A stretch of 58,401 bases of DNA from Bacteroidales bacterium (GTDB lineage Bacteria > Bacteroidota > Bacteroidia > Bacteroidales > UBA12077), in assembly GCA_028282785.1 (NCBI GenBank), contig JANQHE010000030.1, forward strand, positions 1 through 58,401, in the 5' to 3' direction. Within the stretch, counting starts at the first letter, position 1, and every line of letters starts with the position of its first letter. Positions 1 through 7,429 of this stretch are shown here, piece after piece. The notes beneath the pieces were generated by a model. It saw only the letters and a list, made by a program, of their open reading frames with translations, was not told the DNA's origin and made no database searches. Both the position numbers and the translations under genes were made by a program.

Positions 1-660
1 GTTTATTAATGTATTTTTGTTTTACCAAAATAACACACCTACGGTGTTTATAAGTTGATATTAATATCAGCATAAGCGTAAGGCTGAAATATTGGTAAAA
101 TGATTTTCTAATCAATGCATGTTGCGTTTTTTAATAGTATTGACATAGTTTATAATTATATGCCATGCCTACGGCATTGAGTTTATTAATGTGTTTCTGT
201 TTTACCAATATAACACACCTACGGTGTTCATAAATTGATAATAATATCAGCATAAGCGTAAGGCTGAAATATTGGTAAAATGATTTTCTAATCAATGCAT
301 GTTGCGTTTTTTAATAGTATTGACATTAGTTTAAGTAATTTTATGTCATGCCTACGGCATTGTGTTTATTAATGTATTTCTGTTTTACCAGTATAACACA
401 CCTACGGTGTTCATAAATTGATAATAATATCATCATAAGTGTAAGGCTGAAATATTGGTAAAATGATTTTCTAATCAATGCATGTTGCGTTTTTTAATAG
501 TATTGACATTAGTTTAAGTAATTTTATGCCATGCCTATGGCATTGAGTTTATTAATGTGTTTCTGTTTTACCAAAATAACACACCTACGGTGTTATACAA
601 AGTGTTTATTATATTATTTCTACCTGTTAAGCCTGTAGGGCTGATATGTTGGTAAAAGAT
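1..660. repeat. Tandem array of ~183-bp units built of nested hairpins
   Basis: Units lie at 1-180, 181-363 and 364-546, with a degenerate fourth at 547-660. Each begins GTTTATTAATGT and is nearly identical to the others. In unit 1 an outer inverted pair TTTTACCAA (20-28) / TTGGTAAAA (92-100) encloses two hairpins: ACACC-TAC-GGTGT (35-47) and TCAGC...GCTGA (67-87). A third hairpin, ATGCC-TAC-GGCAT (165-177), ends the unit. Unit 4 keeps the outer pair (566-574, 649-657) and replaces the second hairpin by a different one, AGCC-TGTAG-GGCT (630-642). The array starts at base 1 and may continue outside the window. No gene is visible in it. It resembles REP/BIME-type elements by structure; that assignment is inference. 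Confidence 0.85.
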
Positions 661-699
661 GTTCTCATTAAATTGAACTCCGTTAGGAGTGAAATTAAC

Positions 700-3249
700 T
701 TAATTTCTTAACAAAGGCAATTTATACCGTTTTTTACCATCAAATTTTGTGAATGCACATGCAACGGCTGCTGCAGTAGGGACCATACCTATTTCACCAA
801 TTCCCTTAGCTCCATAAGGGCCAACAGGATCTTTAACTTCAATCATTCTAACATCAATTTCCGGAGTTTCATGCGCTCTCAATATTTTCAAATCCTTCAT
901 TTTATCACTTATTAGGAATCCGTTCTTCATCGGCAGTGATTCAGTTAATGCATAACCCAATCCCATATGAACTCCACCTTCAACCTGCCCTTCAAATAAC
1001 ATGGGGTTCATTATTTTACCGCCATCATGGGCTGCAATCATTTTTTTGATTTTTCCATCATCATTTAAAATACAAACCTGGGCAGCATAACCATAGGAGT
1101 AATGAGTGATTTGTTCTTTATCATTACTTCCCGGTTTTGTTGTCCAATTGCATGAGTACTGACCTTTATATGATTTACCGGTTAATTCCTTTAATGGCTT
1201 GGATTTTAAGTCTTCTTTTAATGCTTTTGCTGCATTAATAACCGCTAATCCTACAAGAGCAGTTGCTCGTGATGATGTTGTCATTCCGGTTTTAATCTGG
1301 GCTTCTGTATCTACAACAACTTCAATAATTTCAGGTGAAACAGAAGTTTCTTCACAAAGTGTTTGAAGTGCCATGTTATGAACTCCTTGTCCCATTTCAG
1401 TCCAACCGTGCTGTAAGCGTACATGGTTTTCCGAAATCACATCTATAATAACTTTTGATTCATCAACCATTCCATTACCAACCCCAGAGTTTTTAATAGC
1501 ACATGCTAATCCGGCAAACTTAGCTTTTTGAAAATCCTCTTTAATTTCATCTAAGCAAGCTCTAATACCAACACCTTGAACGGTTTGTCCTGTAGAAGTT
1601 TTTAGTCCATCAATTAAAGCATTATCATATCGGAATTGCCAACGATCAAAACCAGCTTGCTGACATATATCATCAATACATTGCTCTATGGCAAATGAAA
1701 CCTGATTTGCACCAAATCCTCTCAATGCACCACATGGAACATTATTGGTATATACTGTTTTTGCTTCAATATCAATTTCCGGGATATAATATCCGGCAGC
1801 TGCATGTCCGGCTACTCTTTCCATAACCTTCATTCCAACGGATGCATATGCTCCCGTATCACCAACTGCCCTAAGTTTTAATGCTGTAAGTTTGCCATCT
1901 TCATTAGCCCCTAATTCCATATCCATATATACAGGATGTTTTTTAGGATGTAAGCGAATAGATTCTTCTCTTGTAAGTGTAATTTTTACGGGTTTCTGCA
2001 ATAGATAAGCAAATAATGCGGTATGCCCTTGAATGCTTAAATCCTCTTTTCCTCCAAAACCACCACCGTTTGGAATTAGTGTTACTCTAACGTTTTCTTC
2101 CGGTAGTCCCAGGATCATTGCAACTTGTCGCCTATCTTCATAAACTCCCTGGCTTTGACTAAATAATTCGATTCCATTTTTACTATCAGGACGTGCTACA
2201 GCAGATTCTTTTTCCAAGAAAGCATGCTCCATTCTTTGTGTCTCAAACCTACCTTTGCTTGTATATTTTGATTCACTGAAAGTTTTTTCTGCATCACCTA
2301 TTGTAAACTGGCAAGTATCAAAATGGTTGGGCTTTTCAGGATGAACCCTTTCGCCTTCTATTGCTTTAAAAACATTAGTAACAGGTTCAAGTATTTTATA
2401 TTCAACCTTTATTAAGCCTATCGCCTTTCTTGCAATTTCATCAGATTCAGCAACAACTCCGGCAATTACATCTCCAATATAATGAGTGGTTTCGCCTTCG
2501 TCGATCATTACATTCCAATCCTGAAGAATTAATCCAACTTTCTTTTCTCCGGGAATATCTTTTGCCGTAAAGATTTGGTGAACTCCTTCAAGTTTTTCTG
2601 CAACAGAAATATCAATCTTTACAACTTTTGCTTTTGGATGGTCGCTGAATTTTAGCACTCCATACAACATTCCATTAAAAAAGATATCGTCAACAAATTT
2701 ACGTTCACCAATAGCTGTTTTATATGCATCATATTTGGGGTGTGAAACTCCAACTTTACCAGACGTTTTGGTTATTTCCAGGTTTTTATTCTCACGAATA
2801 GCAACTCCCGCATATTGAATAGCTTCTTCAATTTTCTTATATCCTGTACACCTGCAAATATGCGGCTTGATTGCCTTTTGAATTTCTTCAATAGTTGGAT
2901 TAGGGTTATCTTGTAAAAGAACTTTGGTTCTACTAATAAATCCCGGAGAACAAAATCCACACTGAACAGCTCCTTGATTTACAAATGCTTTAGCAATGGT
3001 ATCTTTTACATATTCAGGAAATCCTTCGGGAGTGAATATTTCGGCTCCCTCAAGGTTTTTCATTTTAATAACACAAGCTAATTTGGCTTTACCATTTATT
3101 TCAACAGTGCAAGCACCACAAACTGCCTGGTTTGAACATCCGTCTTTTATTGAAGTAATGTGTTTATCAATTCTTAAATACTTTAATAAATTCTCTTCAG
3201 GATTGCCTGAATAAGCCTCTCTTTTTCCGTTTAGTGTAAAGCTAATCAT
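700..3249 (-). CDS. Xanthine dehydrogenase, selenium-dependent type (molybdenum hydroxylase)
   Basis: This 849-residue single-chain molybdenum hydroxylase has an N-terminal 2Fe-2S domain fused directly to the molybdopterin domain, with no FAD domain. That layout and length match the selenium-dependent xanthine dehydrogenase family. First-cluster cysteines are C38, C44, C47 and C59; the C38-C44 spacing has one more residue than in the XdhA encoded further along. Second-cluster cysteines are C97, C100, C132 and C134. The molybdopterin domain shows MEHAFLE (340-346), GGGFGGKED (395-403), TEMGQGVH and a C-terminal GAKGIGEIG with the probable catalytic base E819. It should hydroxylate a purine or another N-heterocycle in the cytoplasm. 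Its ATG overlaps the stop of the threonine synthase-like gene by four bases, so the two are translationally coupled. Selenium dependence is a family property; no selenium genes are in view. Confidence 0.87.
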   Translation of the reverse strand: MISFTLNGKREAYSGNPEENLLKYLRIDKHITSIKDGCSNQAVCGACTVEINGKAKLACVIKMKNLEGAEIFTPEGFPEYVKDTIAKAFVNQGAVQCGFCSPGFISRTKVLLQDNPNPTIEEIQKAIKPHICRCTGYKKIEEAIQYAGVAIRENKNLEITKTSGKVGVSHPKYDAYKTAIGERKFVDDIFFNGMLYGVLKFSDHPKAKVVKIDISVAEKLEGVHQIFTAKDIPGEKKVGLILQDWNVMIDEGETTHYIGDVIAGVVAESDEIARKAIGLIKVEYKILEPVTNVFKAIEGERVHPEKPNHFDTCQFTIGDAEKTFSESKYTSKGRFETQRMEHAFLEKESAVARPDSKNGIELFSQSQGVYEDRRQVAMILGLPEENVRVTLIPNGGGFGGKEDLSIQGHTALFAYLLQKPVKITLTREESIRLHPKKHPVYMDMELGANEDGKLTALKLRAVGDTGAYASVGMKVMERVAGHAAAGYYIPEIDIEAKTVYTNNVPCGALRGFGANQVSFAIEQCIDDICQQAGFDRWQFRYDNALIDGLKTSTGQTVQGVGIRACLDEIKEDFQKAKFAGLACAIKNSGVGNGMVDESKVIIDVISENHVRLQHGWTEMGQGVHNMALQTLCEETSVSPEIIEVVVDTEAQIKTGMTTSSRATALVGLAVINAAKALKEDLKSKPLKELTGKSYKGQYSCNWTTKPGSNDKEQITHYSYGYAAQVCILNDDGKIKKMIAAHDGGKIMNPMLFEGQVEGGVHMGLGYALTESLPMKNGFLISDKMKDLKILRAHETPEIDVRMIEVKDPVGPYGAKGIGEIGMVPTAAAVACAFTKFDGKKRYKLPLLRN

Positions 3250-4496
3250 GAAAGTAGTTTTTTCAATTTATCGATAGTAGGTTCAATGGAGTTAGGAATA
3301 TTTAATTTTTTTTGAACTGATTTTAAATCTTTTAATCCACTCCCTGTTAAAAGTACAACATTCTTGGAGTCTCTGTTAAGTTTATTTTCTTGATGGTATT
3401 TTAAAAGACCTGCAAATGATGTTGCTGCAGCAGGTTCAGCAAAAATGCCCGTATTTCCGGAAAGGGTTGAAGATGCCTCAAGTATATCATGATCCGAAAC
3501 AGTTAGATATTCACCCTTGTATTTTTGTATGAAGTATTTTACCATATTAAAATTCCGGGGAATATCTACTGATATAGAATCGGCTATGGTTTTACCGGGT
3601 TTTATTTCGAACTTATCTCGCTCAATATTACGCACAATATTATCACTTCCATCAGACTGAACAGCAATAATAGTTGGAACTTTATCAATGATTTTAAGCT
3701 TTAAGAGGTCTTCAAATCCTTTATAAACCCCTGATAATATTACTCCATCTCCGGCAGGAACAAATATATTATCAGGTAAAGTTTTACCTAATTGGTCAAA
3801 TATCTCAAAGGAAACAATTTTTTTACCTTCGATAGTTAACGGATTAAATGCAGTGTTTCGGTTATACCAGCCAAATTCTTCGGTAGCTTTTACGCTTAAA
3901 TCAAAAGCATCGTCATATGTTCCCTTTATTGGAACTATAGTTGCTCCATACATAATGATCTGAGTTAGTTTTGCCATAGGAGCTGATTCCGGAAGCATTA
4001 TTATCGCGTTTTGTCTTTGAGAAGCACATATCCCAGCTAGTGAAGATCCGGCATTACCAGTTGATGCTGCGATAATGGAATTTAAGTTTCTTTCTTTTGC
4101 AAAAGCAGATACAACAGCAGATGCCCGGTCTTTAAACGAAAAAGTGGGATTTTGAGAGTCATCTTTTAAAAATAATTGAAAAGGGAGAGGATCATTATTT
4201 AACTCACCTATTTCATACAATGGGGTATTCCCTATTTTTAAATTTGGCAGACTTTTAATTTTATTGATCGGAAGGATTTGAAGAAAATTTTCCTTCTTCA
4301 GATGATCAAAAAGATTTTTTTTCTGATATTTTTCAAAAAAGTTATAATCAATTCTAAGGACTCCTTTGGGAGGATTTAAATAATTGTTTTCCTTACTACA
4401 TGAGGGACAGAGGTATATGATCTTCTCAGAATCGTATTGTTTTTTACAGTCTATACACTCGTAAATAAACTTATTTGTGTTATTTTTCTGTATCAT
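3246..4496 (-). CDS. thrC: Threonine synthase-like PLP enzyme
   Basis: This 416-residue fold-type II PLP enzyme has the threonine synthase layout. An N-terminal zinc ribbon (C14, C17, C30, C33) is followed by the PLP-lysine motif NPTFSFKDR (K122) and a phosphate-binding loop STGNAGSSLAG. Threonine synthase converts O-phosphohomoserine to threonine and phosphate. No homoserine kinase or homoserine dehydrogenase gene is nearby. Instead the gene lies between another PLP enzyme and a molybdenum hydroxylase, and its stop codon overlaps the hydroxylase start. A catabolic amino-acid beta- or gamma-elimination role is therefore a real alternative. Family assignment is firm and the substrate is uncertain. 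Confidence 0.8.
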   Translation of the reverse strand: MIQKNNTNKFIYECIDCKKQYDSEKIIYLCPSCSKENNYLNPPKGVLRIDYNFFEKYQKKNLFDHLKKENFLQILPINKIKSLPNLKIGNTPLYEIGELNNDPLPFQLFLKDDSQNPTFSFKDRASAVVSAFAKERNLNSIIAASTGNAGSSLAGICASQRQNAIIMLPESAPMAKLTQIIMYGATIVPIKGTYDDAFDLSVKATEEFGWYNRNTAFNPLTIEGKKIVSFEIFDQLGKTLPDNIFVPAGDGVILSGVYKGFEDLLKLKIIDKVPTIIAVQSDGSDNIVRNIERDKFEIKPGKTIADSISVDIPRNFNMVKYFIQKYKGEYLTVSDHDILEASSTLSGNTGIFAEPAAATSFAGLLKYHQENKLNRDSKNVVLLTGSGLKDLKSVQKKLNIPNSIEPTIDKLKKLLS

Positions 4497-4569
4497 ATTG
4501 TTTTATTCTAGCACTAATTTAACTAATTTTGCCAGAGATAGGGCTCGAAATCAGTTTTGTTTTATATAT

Positions 4570-4676
4570 AAGGTGTCTCAGTAGCTTTTTTAAAGGTTTG
4601 GTGTACCTGCATTTTTACTTATAAAGTAAGTTTTTGTATTGAGTTAATTCAGGTATTTGCTATATAGAGACACCTT
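4570..4676. mobile_element. MITE-like remnant with GGTGTCTC inverted ends
   Basis: A 107-bp segment is bounded by a perfect 10-bp inverted repeat, AAGGTGTCTC (4570-4579) and GAGACACCTT (4667-4676). The similarity continues imperfectly inwards (CAGTAGC against GCTATATA). It fills most of the 196-bp gap between the two PLP genes. Ends of this form occur on Bacteroidota insertion sequences. No transposase or clear target-site duplication is visible. As RNA it would form a long hairpin between the two cistrons and could reduce read-through. Confidence 0.5.
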
Positions 4677-4692
4677 TTTAATGAACAGGAAC

Positions 4693-6177
4693 TTAACGTA
4701 TATCTTTTAATAAACCTGTTCTCTCGTTAAATTCTCTTATTAATTCATCCCAACGATCAACCTGACTAAATTGCTTGTTCCAGATTTCATTATCGTACCA
4801 AAGCTGATTTAAATCCTCAACATTTTTACCTTGTTGCTCAACCCATGTAAAGTACTTAAGGTTATGAACTGCTTTTCTATCATAATAGTTGAGTTCTTTC
4901 ATATAATCTATTGTGCAGCCCAAGATACATTTTTCATAATCTTTTACGGCTTGTATTTCAGAATAAGAACCTCTTTCTTTATTTAACTCGTTGATTCTGG
5001 ATTGGTACATATCTGCAGAATCGGTAGCTATTGTAAATACAACATCATCTTCTGTAAACTCAAAATATTTGGCTGTTTTTATGGTGGAAAGTAAATTGCT
5101 AATTCCTGATATTCCTAGCAAATGAAGTTGTTCAATGGTTTCTTTTTCAATTCCAAGTGAGTTTAAATAGTCCTGACCTTCCTTTTCATTGAATAATCGT
5201 AAAACCCTCATGCAATCTTCATCATCAATTGCAGTTACAACATCTGTATTTTTAACATTATGAATCCATGGTATATGCTTATCCCCAATACCTTCAATAC
5301 GATGTCCTCCGAATCCATTCATTAAAATGGTAGGGCATTGTAAAGCTTCAGAAGCAACAACTTTAATATGTGGCACTATTGTTCTTAAATAATCGCCTGC
5401 GGCGATCGTTCCTGCAGAGCCAGTAGCTGAAATATACGCAGTTAATTTGCTTCGTTCGGTTTTTATTAAATTAAAAACTTCCTCGAGAGCCTTGCCTGTT
5501 GTATTAAAATGCCATGCCGCATTACCAAATTCATCGAATTGATTAAAGACTATGCAATCAGGTCTGGTTTCCTTAATTTCCCAACACTTATCATAAATTT
5601 CTTTTACATTTGATTCGCACCCGGGCGTAGCAATTACCTCAGACCCAATTTCATTTTTTAACCAACTAAAACGTTCCTGGCTCATTTCTTCGGGTAAAAT
5701 GGCTACTGATTCCGTTCCCATAAGTTTAGAATCAAAAGCGCCACCACGGCAATAGTTACCTGTAGATGGCCAAACTGCTTTATGGTAAGTTGGATCAAAT
5801 TCGCCCGTAGTAATTCTTGGCGCTAAACAACCATACGCAGCACCAACTTTGTGTGCACCGGTTGGAAACCATTTTCCAATTAAAAGCACAATTCTTGCAT
5901 TTACACCAGTGAGTTTTTTAGGCAACTCAAGATAATTTACATTTCCGAAAAGGCCACCTTTTTCTTTAGGTTCATTTTTCCATGTAATTCTGAATAGATT
6001 TAAGGGGTTTATTTCCCAAAGTCCAATATTCTTGATCTGATCTTTTATCTGGTCAGGAATTAAATCCGGATTTCTTTGTTGTTCGAATGTTGGAAGTATT
6101 ATTTTTCGTTCCTTGAAACGATTAATAGCATTTTGTAATGCTTTTTTATTGGTAACTTGATTAATTAAAGGAATCAT
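4693..6177 (-). CDS. Fold-type II PLP-dependent enzyme, substrate unknown
   Basis: This 494-residue protein of the tryptophan synthase beta / cysteine synthase superfamily has a probable PLP lysine K110 in FPTGAHKVGAAYG. A serine/threonine-glycine loop follows (WPSTGNYCRGGAFDS), with glycine-rich phosphate contacts ISATGSAGTIAAGD further on. It lacks the motifs expected of YgeX-type diaminopropionate ammonia-lyase, so I do not give it that name. Lyase or eliminase chemistry on an amino acid is the likely class. It is the first gene of the minus-strand group ending in the selenium-type xanthine dehydrogenase, and it is divergent from an Lrp/AsnC regulator gene 160 bp away. Such regulators normally sense amino acids, which fits an amino-acid substrate. 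Confidence 0.75.
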   Translation of the reverse strand: MIPLINQVTNKKALQNAINRFKERKIILPTFEQQRNPDLIPDQIKDQIKNIGLWEINPLNLFRITWKNEPKEKGGLFGNVNYLELPKKLTGVNARIVLLIGKWFPTGAHKVGAAYGCLAPRITTGEFDPTYHKAVWPSTGNYCRGGAFDSKLMGTESVAILPEEMSQERFSWLKNEIGSEVIATPGCESNVKEIYDKCWEIKETRPDCIVFNQFDEFGNAAWHFNTTGKALEEVFNLIKTERSKLTAYISATGSAGTIAAGDYLRTIVPHIKVVASEALQCPTILMNGFGGHRIEGIGDKHIPWIHNVKNTDVVTAIDDEDCMRVLRLFNEKEGQDYLNSLGIEKETIEQLHLLGISGISNLLSTIKTAKYFEFTEDDVVFTIATDSADMYQSRINELNKERGSYSEIQAVKDYEKCILGCTIDYMKELNYYDRKAVHNLKYFTWVEQQGKNVEDLNQLWYDNEIWNKQFSQVDRWDELIREFNERTGLLKDIR

Positions 6178-6290
6178 TTAGTTAATTAGATTAATTTGCT
6201 TTGCAATTTACAAAATTTGTATAATAATACTCGATGGGCCTATTTGATTAGTAAATAATTCTATAAAAGGTTTTTATATAAGAAATTTAT

Positions 6291-6298
6291 TATATTTG
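6291..6298 (+). promoter_or_regulatory. Probable -7 promoter element for the Lrp/AsnC gene
   Basis: TATATTTG matches the Bacteroidota -7 consensus TAnnTTTG and lies 39 bases before the ATG. No clear -33 TTTG is seen at the right distance. The divergent spacer also holds short inverted repeats, TTAAT-TAG-ATTAA (6182-6194) and ACAAAATTTGT (6209-6219), that could be regulator sites, but the DNA is so AT-rich that they may be chance. Confidence 0.45.
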
Positions 6299-6337
6299 CT
6301 TAATCTTGCATTTTAAGGAATAGAAAAATAAACTGTT

Positions 6338-6799
6338 ATGAAGGCCCTTGACGAAATTGATAAGAAACTACTTAATATTCTTCAAACTAATAGTAGAATT
6401 ACCATTCGTGAATTATCTGAAAAGCTTCATCTTTCAACTACTCCGATTCATGAACGTATTAAGAAATTAGAGAAGAATGGATACATAAAGCAATATATAA
6501 CCCTGGTCGATCCTAAAAAAATAGGGAAATCGCTAATTGTTTATATATCAGTTTCTCTAAATAATCATACGAAAGAAGCTATCGAAGAATTTGAAGCAAG
6601 AATGCTTGAATTAGAAGAAGTTATGGAATCTTATTATATTTCAGGGAGTTCTGATTTCTTATTAAAAGTTTATTGTAATGATATGGACGATTTTCATCAT
6701 TTTATAACAAATAAGTTTTCCGTAATTGGAAATATTACACAGTTTTATAGCTCCTTTGTAATGTCTGAAAATAAGGTGAAACAGAATTTTACACTTTAA
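6338..6799 (+). CDS. Lrp/AsnC family transcriptional regulator
   Basis: This 153-residue protein has an N-terminal winged helix-turn-helix of the AsnC type (about residues 4-60, with LDEIDKKLLNILQTNSR and the recognition region TTPIHERIKKLEKNGYI). A C-terminal RAM ligand-binding domain includes a GSSDFLLKVYC strand. These proteins form DNA-wrapping oligomers that respond to amino acids. It is divergent from the PLP enzyme gene, so autoregulation and control of the PLP-thrC-like-xanthine dehydrogenase group is the simplest model. Its 3' end overlaps the convergent XRE gene by 11 bases. Confidence 0.9.
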   Translation: MKALDEIDKKLLNILQTNSRITIRELSEKLHLSTTPIHERIKKLEKNGYIKQYITLVDPKKIGKSLIVYISVSLNNHTKEAIEEFEARMLELEEVMESYYISGSSDFLLKVYCNDMDDFHHFITNKFSVIGNITQFYSSFVMSENKVKQNFTL

Positions 6800-7334
6800 T
6801 TTTATTAGTAAAAATGTTTAATGACAAAGGATAATTATAAGGTTTATTAATAATTATCTTTATTGTGTTAATAAGTACAACTATTATACTAAAGATTCCT
6901 AAAAATATAGCAATTGGTAGCCCTATAAGTACCAGTGTTAATAAACCGGCAATAATTAAATAAATAAACATACTTATTTGAAAATTTAGAACATCTTTTG
7001 CATGAGTATTTATTTTTTCAACTTTGTCCTTCTTTAAATACCAAATTATTAATGGTGGAAAAACCAATATAAATATCCCGCTTAAATGCAAAAGACACAG
7101 CCATAACTTATTTTCGTTATGAAGCCTTTTGTTATTATCCGGTTCCTCTATTAGATATTGATAATCTACCTCTAAGGCATTAGCGATAACTTGTAAAGTA
7201 TATGATCTGGGATCAACCTCTTCATTTTCAATTCTTTGAATTGTTCGGATGTTAAGATCTGTTTTTTCTGATAGACCTTCTTGCGTCATACCTTTTTGAA
7301 TACGCAACTCTTTTATCTTATTTCCTATGCTCAT
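6789..7334 (-). CDS. XRE-family HTH protein fused to a DUF4870 membrane domain
   Basis: This 181-residue protein has a HTH_XRE domain at residues about 5-60 (IKELRIQKGMTQEGLSEKT). A short linker leads to a DUF4870-type domain with an initial hydrophobic segment around residues 77-95 and a hairpin of hydrophobic stretches around 118-165. It looks like a membrane-tethered DNA-binding protein. The signal it senses and its targets are unknown. It sits alone between ygfK and the Lrp gene and converges on the latter, so a link to the molybdenum genes rests on position only. Confidence 0.8.
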   Translation of the reverse strand: MSIGNKIKELRIQKGMTQEGLSEKTDLNIRTIQRIENEEVDPRSYTLQVIANALEVDYQYLIEEPDNNKRLHNENKLWLCLLHLSGIFILVFPPLIIWYLKKDKVEKINTHAKDVLNFQISMFIYLIIAGLLTLVLIGLPIAIFLGIFSIIVVLINTIKIIINKPYNYPLSLNIFTNKIKV

Positions 7335-7429
7335 GATTTTAGTATTACATAATCCAATGTAAATATCTAATTTTTATACTTTACATAACAACTGCTTTAA
7401 CACGGCAATTTTACGGCATTTTGAAATAA

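Noticed and set aside
1-660. CRISPR array
   Set aside because: The repeating unit is about 183 bp and almost wholly conserved, with no short repeats separated by unique spacers and no cas genes nearby.
700-3249. In-frame TGA encoding selenocysteine in the Se-type dehydrogenase
   Set aside because: The frame is open from start to stop. Selenium in this family is thought to be a cofactor ligand, not selenocysteine.
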